Of a stretch of DNA of 64,000 nucleotides, positions 24,548 to 32,472 are shown in pieces. Each line of letters starts with the position of its first letter. The first letter of the stretch is position 1. The notes beneath the pieces are model-generated. The model did not search any database, had not been told where the DNA came from, and worked only from the letters and a program-made list of their open reading frames with translations. The position numbers and the translations under genes are program-made. The stretch is from a virus. The DNA lies in IMG/VR virus record IMGVR_UViG_3300042731_007944, positions 40,988-104,987 of that record, one strand, 5' to 3'.

Positions 24548-24958
24548 ATGTATCCACGTATCGCGACAGCAGCGCAGATTATGGCGGCCTTAATGGCCGC
24601 CCTCGGCTGGAAACAAGCCGACGTAGAGCAAGAATTAGGCTTCAACCAGAGCGAAATCAGCAAGCTTCTTACTGGTGATATTGGCTTCACCAAAAAAACA
24701 GAGAAGCTTGTGGATTTATATTTAGAGCATAAGCTTTCTGACGATCAGAAGCGTGAATTTGGATGGGAAATCTTTTTGCAGCTTCATCGCGAAGAAGTTG
24801 TCGATTTGGCGAAAAAAGCCGGATGGTTTCCGCGCTCTGGCAGCAGTTTAGAACTTGATGCGTTTTTACTGCCAGATGGTTTTGAGGCTCCGGCAGTTGA
24901 AGCGTATTCAGAATTATGTAATGTGTTAGACGCTACAAAAATGGAGTATGGCATGTAA
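24548..24958 (+). CDS. Xre-type helix-turn-helix protein (possible antitoxin), 136 aa
   Basis: An N-terminal HTH reads GWKQADVEQELGFNQSEISK with a following helix LVDLYLEHKL. The C-terminal half is acidic and could bind a partner protein. The operators upstream suggest it represses its own promoter. Its stop codon lies in attC-5. Confidence 0.65.
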   Translation: MYPRIATAAQIMAALMAALGWKQADVEQELGFNQSEISKLLTGDIGFTKKTEKLVDLYLEHKLSDDQKREFGWEIFLQLHREEVVDLAKKAGWFPRSGSSLELDAFLLPDGFEAPAVEAYSELCNVLDATKMEYGM

Positions 24959-25056
24959 CAAAGCGTTTCACGGGACTTTGCCCGCCCGCGACGTTTGATT
25001 CAGTTTTGAAACTTGGTTCCGGGGCGGGCAAACCCCGTGAACGCAGGCGTTATAAA
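24954..25056 (+). repeat. attC site 5
   Basis: TAACAAAGCGTTTCACGGG pairs with CCCGTGAACGCAGGCGTTA; inner GGCGGGC blocks also pair. The core is GTTATAA at 25049. Confidence 0.85.
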
Positions 25057-25080
25057 CCTTAGCGCCAACGGAGTACAAAC

Positions 25081-25801
25081 TTGAAAATAGGCCCATACGA
25101 AACAAATCAGATTTACACCGGAGACGCGAGAGCCTTGTCAAAGGAAATCCCTGATGAGTCTATCGACTTAATTTTGACCGATATATCAGAATATAGAAGA
25201 CTATCTGTGGCTTTCAAATTTGGCTCAGAGAGTGTTGAAACCGAATTGCGCCTGTCTTATGTGGCAGGGCCAGCAGTGGCTTTCTGACACAATCTGCGCG
25301 TTGAAAGCGGGGCCTTTGGCGTATCGTTGGGTTTTGGGGTGGTATGCGTCCAACAATATGCAGATGGTCGGCAAGATAGGGCGCAAGATTGCGCCCTGTT
25401 TATGGTACGAGAAAGGCCACAGCAACCCGTTCAAAGCCGTCCGTGAAGTGGTTGACGTGCCGATCCCAGGCAAGAAGCCGCCGTTCAAATGGGCGAAGAA
25501 TCCGAAAGCTCTTGCGTATTATCTCAGCAAGTTTGCAAATGAGGACAGTGTCGTTTTTGACCCGTTTTCAGGCATGGGCAGTTTACCGGCAGTCTGCAAA
25601 AGTTTTGGGATAAATTTTCTTGCCTTTGAACTGGAAGCGGATCGCGCAGAATCAGCGCGTGAACGTTTAGCCCAAACTCCGGTGCCATTGCCTTTTAAAG
25701 TCCTGCAATCAGAGCAAACAAGCTTTGACTGTGGGGTTTATAACAATGGCATGGAGCCGGATTTGAAACCCGCCGCGTCAAGTTTTGCGGCGAACAATTA
25801 A
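25081..25801 (+). pseudogene. DNA methyltransferase (beta-class arrangement), frameshifted and missing its catalytic motif
   Basis: The first frame (TTG start at 25081) gives YTGDARALSKEIPDESIDL, where DPPY should follow but LTDISEY is found. At about 25190 a single-base shift moves the homology to the second frame, which continues YLWLSNLAQRVLKPN and carries the SAM-binding DPFSGMGS. The order, motif IV before motif I, fits N4/N6-adenine methylases of the beta class. Loss of DPPY and the shift make activity very unlikely. It ends inside attC-6. Confidence 0.7.
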
Positions 25802-25848
25802 CAACGGTGGGCGGCGGGCTTCAAACCGCTCATGCCTGCCGTTATAAC
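25738..25848 (+). repeat. attC site 6
   Basis: TATAACAATGGCATGGAGCC pairs with GCTCATGCCTGCCGTTATAA; GGATTTGAAACCCGCC pairs with GGCGGGCTTCAAACC. Confidence 0.85.
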
Positions 25849-25949
25849 GCATATCATACTCAACGTGGGCAGTACAACAAAAAGCTGTAAAAACGTCTTG
25901 CGCTTTCCAGATTGATGCGTTACGATGATTGGAAGAGAGGTATGGTGGC

Positions 25950-26059
25950 CCACACAGCACGGTTGCGCCGAGGTTTGTTCACGCTACTCCTCGTCAAATA
26001 TGGTGTGGCGTTTTGTGATGGTTGGTTGCCTTTGGTCATGGCGCAACCGTCCAGTGTGG
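25950..26059 (+). repeat. Long inverted repeat of unknown role
   Basis: CCACAC-AGC-ACGGTTGCGCC and its counterpart GGCGCAACCGT-CCA-GTGTGG enclose a 70-base loop. The geometry recalls attC but no GTT core flanks it. The rest of 25850-26143 shows no convincing gene. Confidence 0.5.
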
Positions 26060-26143
26060 AGTCAGGGGAGTTGCTCGTATCAAAAATACGCATCGCGCCA
26101 CGCTTCGCGTCGCGCTTATTTGGATTTTCGCCCCAGAAATATT

Positions 26144-26335
26144 ATGCAGTACACAGTAAATTTTTTAGAAAACGATGGAGAATACATAGGGATCTTGACA
26201 GTGAATTGTGATCATGGTGTTAAGGTCGATGAAAGTGATCCCCGTATATTTTATGCCGACAACGTAAGTATTGCCATTGATGAGGAAATTGTTTCTGTTA
26301 AAGATGATAATGGTAATGTAGTATTCAAAGGGTAA
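26144..26335 (+). CDS. Small acidic protein, 63 aa
   Basis: From the ATG at 26144 the product is beta-rich and acidic, resembling small phage or cassette proteins. It ends 7 bases before the HEPN-like gene, so the two may be co-translated. Confidence 0.45.
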   Translation: MQYTVNFLENDGEYIGILTVNCDHGVKVDESDPRIFYADNVSIAIDEEIVSVKDDNGNVVFKG

Positions 26336-26342
26336 ATATAAT

Positions 26343-27002
26343 ATGCCTGTTCCAGATCACGTCATCTTTGGCCCAAATTCCCAAGGCGAGGGAATCACAT
26401 ATGGGCAAGTTCGCGCCCTTGAAGAAAACGATCGTTACTCAGCGCTGAAGCAGAGACTCGATACTTTTCTGATTTCACAAATACACGAACTCGCCAAAGA
26501 GGAGGACGGGCAAAGAAAAGTCTACAGCCCATTTCCATTATTCTTGCTGACATGCATAGCCATAGAGGCTCTCGGGAAGGCATTGTACCGACCCTCCCAG
26601 CCTATGTCTGATAAGGACGCTCAACGTGAAGGCTTCTTTACGGTGTGTGGCAAGATCGATAAACATTTCTCCCGACCGTTGCGTAAGAAGGATAAAAAGA
26701 GACTTGATATGCTTTGGGGAGAAAATATGCAGAAAAAGCCTGAAACGTTGGCAGATGTGATATATCGTTTTGGTCGGCATACTATGGCGCACGGGTTTCG
26801 AGGAAAAGGAGTCTATCTTACCGAAGATAAGAAGATCGAATGGGAATTTATTGACTGTGCGTTATATTTAAATCCTTACTGGTTCTGGCGGACATTCACG
26901 GCTGTATACGAACAGGGATGGGCTGCGTTGTTTGAGAATAAAGAGCCAACGAATACACTAAAACGTTCGGCTGATCAGTATTTGGCAGAAATATTGGAAT
27001 AA
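26343..27002 (+). CDS. HEPN-like protein, 219 aa
   Basis: Mostly helical. Near residue 140 it has RHTMAHGF, an R-x4-H pattern typical of HEPN ribonucleases, preceded by a helix (LLTCIAIEALGKALY) of the kind that packs in HEPN bundles. HEPN proteins act in RNA degradation and phage defence. The match is by motif only. The adjacent 26144 gene could be its partner. Confidence 0.45.
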   Translation: MPVPDHVIFGPNSQGEGITYGQVRALEENDRYSALKQRLDTFLISQIHELAKEEDGQRKVYSPFPLFLLTCIAIEALGKALYRPSQPMSDKDAQREGFFTVCGKIDKHFSRPLRKKDKKRLDMLWGENMQKKPETLADVIYRFGRHTMAHGFRGKGVYLTEDKKIEWEFIDCALYLNPYWFWRTFTAVYEQGWAALFENKEPTNTLKRSADQYLAEILE

Positions 27003-27078
27003 ACCAACAAAAAGGGAAGTAATATTTAAAGGCGTTATAATAATATTGTTATAACCACCTTAGAAGGAGCAGCCAACT

Positions 27079-27402
27079 ATGGGCATGAAAAAACATACAT
27101 ACGTAATGACTGGGATAAAATTGACACCTAAAATGCTTGAGACTCAAATGATTGATATTTTCAGTGACAAACTGCTTCCACTTGTTGAAGGTCATAAAGA
27201 TGTTTCGTTGTCCATTGTTTATGGTGAAGGAAGTAGCGTCTATGCTGGAAAGATTGTTGCTAAAAGTGAACCATATAGCGATGATGTATCACAAGAGCTA
27301 CAATTCCCGTCTCGTCAGGAAGTGGCAAATGAGTTGAGGAAATATGGGTTTAAAATTGAATCCTATTCCGTTAATAACTGGTTTTTCGATATTTGGCGAT
27401 GA
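27079..27402 (+). CDS. Hypothetical cassette protein, 107 aa
   Basis: GAAGGAG precedes the ATG. A mixed alpha/beta product with no recognised motif; the attC follows the stop directly. Confidence 0.55.
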   Translation: MGMKKHTYVMTGIKLTPKMLETQMIDIFSDKLLPLVEGHKDVSLSIVYGEGSSVYAGKIVAKSEPYSDDVSQELQFPSRQEVANELRKYGFKIESYSVNNWFFDIWR

Positions 27403-27404
27403 TT

Positions 27405-27507
27405 ATAACAATGCGTTTCAAGCGACTCCTGCCCGCCACGACGCTTTGGATAAGCTTTGAACTTTAGTTTCAGGCGGGCAGGAGCGCCTGAACGCAAACG
27501 TTAGGGC
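27405..27507 (+). repeat. attC site 7
   Basis: TATAACAATGCGTTTCAAGCG pairs with the right side CGCCTGAACGCAAACGTTAGGG, and CTCCTGCCCGCC with GGCGGGCAGGAG. The core GTTAGGG lies at 27500. Confidence 0.85.
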
Positions 27508-27632
27508 GCATATCGCTTGTAGCATAGTTGGTTGGTACGAGCAGTGAAAAATAACTTGCGCCCGTAACCAATCCATGCCATATTAATTCGATTTGAGATA
27601 ATGGAGATAATATACAACAAAAGGAGAATGAT

Positions 27633-28367
27633 ATGAAAACATATCGTGTGATTTTCATTATTGTCATAGCATTATTTTTATCTACTTCATGTTCAAACAA
27701 AAAGCAATGGGAACAGGCAATTAAAGAACGCGATGATATTATTCTGGGACTTCAGCAACAATTACAGGAGACACAGAGACAACTCGGCACTTGTCAAGAA
27801 GATCTCGCTTCGGCACAAGAAGCCTTAACGGCTTCCCCTTCATCGGAACCGGAAGGGTATACGCCAACACACTATAATTCAGTGTATGATGTTCTGCATG
27901 AATGGTATTCTTACAGCACCGATGACGGGACATTCAAGACCATATCAGAGAATCCGCTACATATTCAGATTGTTCCTACTTTCATGCAAGATGAATATCC
28001 CGACATCAACCGTAATGACGTAAAAACGGCACTCCTTGAGGCCGTCTATCGGACATTTATCCATACGGATACAAAGGCATTGACCGTAACATGTACCCCG
28101 CAATTAATCCAGAATAATAATGGAGATTTTGAGACCAAACCGCTTGAAAAATATGCAAAAACGATCACTGTTTCGAAAGAAATGGCCGTAAAGATAGCGG
28201 AAAGCCATCTCAACATATCAACTCTTTCCGAATTGGTCATGGACCAGAAGGTAGGAGGGATACTCATTACTGACGAATGGACGGACAAATTCAAAATGGT
28301 AATTTATGGGGAAGATTACAACACACCGGATTTGTTAGATACAATTTTTTCTAAGCTTGAGGGATAA
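27633..28367 (+). CDS. Predicted lipoprotein with coiled coil, 244 aa
   Basis: AAAGGAG precedes the ATG. The signal peptide ends in a lipobox LSTSC (cysteine about residue 20). A coiled coil of about 45 residues (KQWEQAIKERDDIILGLQQQ and onward) is followed by a globular domain of unknown type. Probably anchored in the envelope. Last gene of the left array, or just beyond it. Confidence 0.65.
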   Translation: MKTYRVIFIIVIALFLSTSCSNKKQWEQAIKERDDIILGLQQQLQETQRQLGTCQEDLASAQEALTASPSSEPEGYTPTHYNSVYDVLHEWYSYSTDDGTFKTISENPLHIQIVPTFMQDEYPDINRNDVKTALLEAVYRTFIHTDTKALTVTCTPQLIQNNNGDFETKPLEKYAKTITVSKEMAVKIAESHLNISTLSELVMDQKVGGILITDEWTDKFKMVIYGEDYNTPDLLDTIFSKLEG

Positions 28368-28408
28368 ATAGATCGTGTTATAATGAGGATAGGGATCGCG
28401 ACCTGAAC

Positions 28409-28436
28409 GGGCCGATTGCTCCTGTCATCGGCTCTT
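28409..28436 (+). terminator. Weak terminator-like hairpin
   Basis: GCCGAT and ATCGGC form a stem with a 10-base loop followed by CTTCCTC rather than a run of Ts. Confidence 0.25.
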
Positions 28437-28499
28437 CCTCATCTTTATAAATTGTCAGGAGAAGAAATCGACGATAGGAGTGTTCATGGTTGTTGTGCT

Positions 28500-28790
28500 A
28501 TGCCAGTAAAAGAAGTCCATCATGAAAATATTGTGCTATTTGGTTCAACTGTGATATGTTGGCATTATCCAGAGATTTATCACCCGAAGAAACAGGATAG
28601 CATTATTCTTGAATTAGCACATATTCGTTCCGCAAATAATCTTCATATCACGTTTGATGCAAAACGAGATGGCTATGTTATCTCTCAACAGACAATATTT
28701 TCGTGGCCTCTAGATGATGATATTTGCGATCCAGGTTGGCAAGAAGTGGCCTTTATTGAAGCGTGGCAACCAAAACAACGATATTTCTGA
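28500..28790 (+). CDS. Hypothetical protein, 96 aa
   Basis: From the ATG at 28500 the protein is beta-rich with a tryptophan-rich end (SWPLDDDICDPGWQE). No known family. The next small gene starts shortly after. Confidence 0.45.
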   Translation: MPVKEVHHENIVLFGSTVICWHYPEIYHPKKQDSIILELAHIRSANNLHITFDAKRDGYVISQQTIFSWPLDDDICDPGWQEVAFIEAWQPKQRYF

Positions 28791-28812
28791 AGAAAATGAA
28801 CAACATCGCATA

Positions 28813-29034
28813 ATGGTGTCTACGATTCTTTATAATATCTTTGAGGAAGAATCGCAAGACGTGTTGACATGGTATGAAGAAAACTTAAAAACCGGTTTAA
28901 ATCAAGACGACCGGTTAGAAAAATATGCACAAGCCCAGGATCAAGACCAATTTGTTCGTTTGGTTATTGTCACAAATGACAATGGATATTCTATAAGCAT
29001 TGAAATTACGCCTGAATCAAAAGAGAAGAAATAG
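28813..29034 (+). CDS. Small acidic hypothetical protein, 73 aa
   Basis: From the ATG at 28813; acidic with helix then strands. No ribosome site is obvious. Could be coupled with the gene before it. Confidence 0.4.
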   Translation: MVSTILYNIFEEESQDVLTWYEENLKTGLNQDDRLEKYAQAQDQDQFVRLVIVTNDNGYSISIEITPESKEKK

Positions 29035-29155
29035 GTGCTGGAAGTAAAAATAGATAGTGTTCTAAAAATGATAATAGGATCGTATCAGATGGATAACTCT
29101 GGTCTAAACTCTCTAGGGTGATAGGATAAGAGCCTGTAGGGGGGATAAAATAAAC

Positions 29156-29782
29156 ATGAAACAAACCATAGAAGAACAACTCGAAGAGGCCAATATCGAT
29201 GCACATTGTGCGGTCAGCCTCCATAAAGCTCACATTGCCAAATATGAGAAGCTTCTAACTGCTGTTGATGCATTATCTGTTTGTGTCCCCGTTGGGTTTT
29301 TTGGTGTCCAAGTGGCCTCTATTCAATTTCCCGCCGTAGCAACTTTCTTGGCGAGTGTCATTAACCCTCTCTTATCCGCCGCTCTCTTAATCTTGGTACT
29401 TTTTACCCTAGTGACGCAATCCCGTGCTAAACTCAAGCAGCATCAGCGCTTTTTATCGGAAGAAATTATCGTTATTCGCGAAATAAAAGAACTGTTGTCA
29501 GGGGAGACAATCACTTCTGAAGCGACTAAGCGTATATTAGATTGGGCGGCACGCTTGGCACAAGATGAAGAACAGATGTTTTCAAAGTTATCTGAATTGG
29601 AAAAACGAAATTATTATCGTCTTGGGTTGCGGGCTATTGGAGATCCGACGGTAGTCTGCCCGATCTGTGGTGCATCTCCGTATCACTATCAGAAACCTCA
29701 AAAAAACGAAATGTGTCAAACGTGTGGGAATACGCCGGGGCATCAACTCACAAGGGGGACAGAATATGAGTTGGGCAGTTGA
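29156..29782 (+). CDS. Two-helix membrane protein with C-terminal zinc ribbon (SLATT-like)
   Basis: 208 residues. An N-terminal helix precedes two close membrane spans (about 45-95) and a cytoplasmic helical region. The C-terminus has CPIC and CQTC 15 residues apart. This recalls SLATT-type two-TM effectors and mobilome zinc proteins tied to defence islands; the match is by architecture, not sequence search. It leads a three-gene overlapping operon. Confidence 0.5.
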   Translation: MKQTIEEQLEEANIDAHCAVSLHKAHIAKYEKLLTAVDALSVCVPVGFFGVQVASIQFPAVATFLASVINPLLSAALLILVLFTLVTQSRAKLKQHQRFLSEEIIVIREIKELLSGETITSEATKRILDWAARLAQDEEQMFSKLSELEKRNYYRLGLRAIGDPTVVCPICGASPYHYQKPQKNEMCQTCGNTPGHQLTRGTEYELGS

Positions 29783-29954
29783 CGAGTTTAAAAAGTGGTA
29801 CACTCAATTGCCAGAATCCGAAAAACGGCAATTGCAGCAATTTTTATCAAAGGGGTTGCCCGGTGGCCCACCAGACAAATTTGGAGTGCGGTTAGGTCCT
29901 CCTCCAGCGCAAAAGAAAGGAAGTGTGTGTCCGACATGCGGAAAACCGTGGTAA
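29766..29954 (+). CDS. Small zinc-knuckle protein, 62 aa
   Basis: Overlaps the previous gene by 17 bases. Helical N-terminus (FKKWYTQLPESEKRQLQQF), proline-glycine-rich middle, and a final CPTCGKPW half zinc knuckle that may pair with a partner. Confidence 0.5.
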   Translation: MSWAVDEFKKWYTQLPESEKRQLQQFLSKGLPGGPPDKFGVRLGPPPAQKKGSVCPTCGKPW

Positions 29955-30118
29955 CAAATACTGGTCTGATCAATATGCGAATTCTCGCCATTCTTCTCAG
30001 CATTCTTGGATGGTTTTGGTTGGAGGGTGTGGCTTGGCTCGGAATCATTTTGGCGAACGTATTGTTGTTATGGCAAGATTTACGCTCTACAAATTGGAAG
30101 AAGCCATTATGCCGTTGA
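29936..30118 (+). CDS. Small membrane protein, 60 aa
   Basis: Begins inside the previous gene. Two hydrophobic segments (about 15-28 and 33-46) and a basic tail. Likely the third member of the membrane/zinc operon. Confidence 0.45.
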   Translation: MRKTVVTNTGLINMRILAILLSILGWFWLEGVAWLGIILANVLLLWQDLRSTNWKKPLCR

Positions 30119-30439
30119 CGGTTCTTGACCCGCTTCGCCCTTGCGCCGGTACAGGTCTCGAAATTCGATCCAGCGCGTGCGGGTAACGGTTATGATTTCT
30201 TGCGGTTGCTGTACGGGTGACTCTGCTTTTATTTCCGGTACTGAAGAAGCTTCTTGAGAGGGACTGGCGAGTTGCAGTTTCAGGTCATTGATTTCTTGCT
30301 TGAGGTTTCGGATCGTTACATCGCGGGATTCGACAAGCTGCTTATAATGATCGACGTCATTCCCTATGCTACCGATCACGAAGAAAAACAGGACCGCAAT
30401 AACGGCCAGGACGATTGTTACAATCTTCCATTTGTTCAT
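30107..30439 (-). CDS. Membrane-anchored coiled-coil protein, 110 aa
   Basis: The start is the ATG at 30439, with GGAGG 7 bases upstream. One N-terminal membrane helix (about 6-26) is followed by a coiled coil (about 30-60) and a basic tail. It resembles phage lysis i-spanins in layout, but no outer partner is seen. Convergent with the plus operon, overlapping by 12 bases. Confidence 0.5.
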   Translation of the reverse strand: MNKWKIVTIVLAVIAVLFFFVIGSIGNDVDHYKQLVESRDVTIRNLKQEINDLKLQLASPSQEASSVPEIKAESPVQQPQEIITVTRTRWIEFRDLYRRKGEAGQEPSTA

Positions 30440-30460
30440 ATCGCATCCTCCTTTCAAGAG

Positions 30461-30489
30461 AAGATGCGAAACACTGACATTTCTGTCAA
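30461..30489 (-). promoter_or_regulatory. Promoter with palindrome upstream of the coiled-coil membrane gene
   Basis: Minus strand TTGACA, 17 bases, CATCTT. TGACA-GAAA-TGTCA overlaps the -35 box and could be an operator. Confidence 0.5.
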
Positions 30490-30525
30490 GAATTTTTTAA
30501 AACAGGCTTTTTTGTCTCCTGATTT

Positions 30526-30945
30526 TTAGACGCCAAACTGACGAATCTTCGCGATTCCATCCGCGATCCGAGCTTCACTCACTTGCTCTAACTCAGTGAT
30601 CGGGTCGTGGTTCTCATCGAATCTCATTCCCGCCGGCGCGGTAAATACTTTCACGACGGCGGTTATTTTTAGATACGCGGCCAGGCGATCCGCGTAATTG
30701 ACGATGCGTTGCGCCTTTTTTAACTCGCGGCCAACGTATGCGTACACGGTGACGTATTTGCGAATGTTTTTCTCATTCCGGAACCAGATGGATTGTTTGT
30801 TGCTGCCCTTATGGGTCCGGGCGGTGGTCTCTAAGAAGGCTTCAATGCTGTTTAAGAGGTCGGTGTCAACCGCTTGTACTTTTGGTTGCGGTTGTGCTTT
30901 TTGAAAATTTACCTGAATCACATTGCCGTGTACTGAGTATTCCAT
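30526..30945 (-). CDS. Hypothetical protein, 139 aa
   Basis: AGGGGAA precedes the ATG. The middle is basic (NKQSIWFRNEKNIRKYV), suggesting nucleic-acid contact. No domain recognised. Divergent from the ribbon-helix-helix gene across an AT-rich operator region. Confidence 0.5.
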   Translation of the reverse strand: MEYSVHGNVIQVNFQKAQPQPKVQAVDTDLLNSIEAFLETTARTHKGSNKQSIWFRNEKNIRKYVTVYAYVGRELKKAQRIVNYADRLAAYLKITAVVKVFTAPAGMRFDENHDPITELEQVSEARIADGIAKIRQFGV

Positions 30946-30970
30946 GTTGTTCCCCTCCGGTGTTTTGTGT

Positions 30971-31026
30971 TATAGTATTTTCTTGTTACTATATTATAAA
31001 TATAGTACTTTTTTATAATTTGTCAA
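30971..31026. promoter_or_regulatory. AT-rich operator/promoter region between divergent genes
   Basis: TATAGTA occurs at 30971 and 31001 and, inverted, at 30987. A minus-strand promoter TTGACA (31026-31021), 17 bases, ATATTT overlaps the third copy. The nearby ribbon-helix-helix protein is a plausible ligand. Confidence 0.5.
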
Positions 31027-31146
31027 TAGAACCACCTGTTTTTTTTATAAATTTTTATAGTTTTTTTTTGACAAAAGAGGCCCGAACAGTTATTTTTATG
31101 AAAATTATTTATCAAATAAGGCTTTTTCTTTATAGGGGGGGGTTCT

Positions 31147-31341
31147 ATGGCAAGACGTGAAGACTCGAGACAGCTTATTATACAACTAAAACCTGAACTA
31201 CACCGATGGTTTAAAGCTTATTGTGCTCAACGGGGCGTATCTATGAATAGCCACATCGCAACATATCTTTATGAGTTGCGACAGGCTGAGGAAGAAAAAA
31301 CCTTGCGCCTTCAAAAATTAGCAAAGGATGTTGAGGAGTAA
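31147..31341 (+). CDS. Arc/CopG-type ribbon-helix-helix regulator
   Basis: 64 residues: SRQLIIQLKPELHRWFKAY then a turn and SMNSHIATYL, the ribbon-helix-helix pattern. GGGGGGG precedes the start. Such proteins are repressors or antitoxins. Five bases separate it from the nuclease gene. Confidence 0.7.
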   Translation: MARREDSRQLIIQLKPELHRWFKAYCAQRGVSMNSHIATYLYELRQAEEEKTLRLQKLAKDVEE

Positions 31342-31345
31342 CCCT

Positions 31346-32053
31346 ATGAACCGTCTATTTTTTGTGAGTCTGTTTATTTTGTTCGCCGTCTCCGTGTCAA
31401 CGGCGGTCATCGAACCGCCTCGCGTATTCAGCGAGAGCGGGACCGTGGTTATGGTTGTGGACGGCGACACGATTAAGGTCAAGATCCGGAACACGGTAGA
31501 GACGATCCGGCTGATCGGGATTAATACGCCAGAGACGAAAGACCCACGCAAACCGGTGGAGTGCTTCGGGAAAGAGGCATTTGAACATGCAAAGAAGCTG
31601 CTCGAAGGAAAAAAGGTCAAGCTGAAATCTGATAAGACACAGCAGAACCGGGACAAATATGATCGGATGCTCCGGTACGTGTGGATTGGCGGGAATGAGC
31701 TTGTTAACCACATGATGATAGCAGACGGGTACGCCTTCGAATACACCTATGAGACGCCGTATCTTTATCAAAAGGAATTTCAGGAGGCTCAAAAAGACGC
31801 GAAAGAAGCCCAGCGCGGCCTGTGGCATCCTGACACCTGTGCCGGGGAATTGAAACCGGAGAAACAGGACGCCACGCCAACACCAACAGCCACGCCGAAA
31901 CAGAACACGTCAGCATTCTCCTGTACGCCGAAAAAGACGTGTGGCAAGATGACGTCCTGTGAAGAAGCCTATTATCATCTAAACACCTGCGGGAATAGCA
32001 GTCTAGATAGGGATAAAGACGGCATTCCGTGCGAGTCCATTTGTGGAAATTGA
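31346..32053 (+). CDS. Exported staphylococcal-type nuclease with C-terminal excalibur calcium-binding domain
   Basis: 235 residues with a signal peptide (1-20). The SNase domain runs from about 28 to 150: VVDGDTIKVKI, RLIGINTPETK, YDRMLRYVW. A threonine/proline linker leads to an excalibur domain with four cysteines and the calcium loop DRDKDGIPCE. Secreted nucleases of this type degrade extracellular DNA or RNA. Context beside a small repressor suggests regulated expression; an exclusion role against incoming DNA is possible. Confidence 0.85.
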   Translation: MNRLFFVSLFILFAVSVSTAVIEPPRVFSESGTVVMVVDGDTIKVKIRNTVETIRLIGINTPETKDPRKPVECFGKEAFEHAKKLLEGKKVKLKSDKTQQNRDKYDRMLRYVWIGGNELVNHMMIADGYAFEYTYETPYLYQKEFQEAQKDAKEAQRGLWHPDTCAGELKPEKQDATPTPTATPKQNTSAFSCTPKKTCGKMTSCEEAYYHLNTCGNSSLDRDKDGIPCESICGN

Positions 32054-32060
32054 GCCATGA

Positions 32061-32234
32061 AACACTGTTCCGCGTAAAATTCTCTGGACGGTTCGTGAAG
32101 ATCGCGACACGTCGCGTTTTGTTCAAGACAAGCAAAAATCCGGTGTGTCGTCTGCCGATTTCTCAGCAGCGATTGAACGTTTGAATCAGGGATGCGAGGA
32201 AGGACAAGAGGGAGCAGACCATGTTAACACGTAG
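32061..32234 (+). other. Open frame without a start codon, possible gene remnant
   Basis: 58 codons free of stops with protein-like composition end in TAG overlapping the next gene, but no ATG, GTG or TTG opens it. Either a degraded gene or a frame with a rare start. Confidence 0.25.
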
Positions 32235-32472
32235 AAAGAAGAACCTGACGCGCACCTTGCGCCTGTCGTATTCGGAGGCGGATCGGCTACGGCAAAAGCT
32301 GTATTCCGATGTAGACCGGCTCTCGCTGTCTGACGTGAAGAAGCTGATCACGGTTTTGGATGACGTGTATCCGGAGATCACGAAAAGGACGCAACAATGG
32401 CCATGGCGTCTGGCGCTGACCTGCTTTGGGGCGGGCATGGGGCTTGTGGTACTGGTACTGCTGATAGTATAA
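32221..32472 (+). CDS. Small protein with C-terminal membrane helix, 83 aa
   Basis: A basic N-terminus (RRKKNLTRTLRLSYSEADRL) precedes one membrane helix at the extreme C-terminus. GAGGGAG lies upstream of the ATG. The stop directly abuts the tRNA-like element. Confidence 0.5.
   Translation: MLTRRKKNLTRTLRLSYSEADRLRQKLYSDVDRLSLSDVKKLITVLDDVYPEITKRTQQWPWRLALTCFGAGMGLVVLVLLIV

Larger units (their letters stand above)
22122..27507 (+). mobile_element. Left integron-type gene cassette array (CALIN) without integrase
   Basis: Seven convincing attC sites separate short plus-strand genes; several stop codons lie inside the following attC, as is usual for cassettes. The array starts at a GTTAGCAGG core at 22122, immediately after the tail promoter region. 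No intI or attI is present. Confidence 0.8.

Noticed and set aside
25925-26143. N-terminal extension of the 63-aa gene
   Set aside because: The extension is rich in tryptophan and cysteine, and runs through a long inverted repeat; it is unlikely to be coding.
27002-27060. attC after the HEPN-like gene
   Set aside because: A GGCGTTATAATAA core-like sequence is present, but no matching left arm was found.
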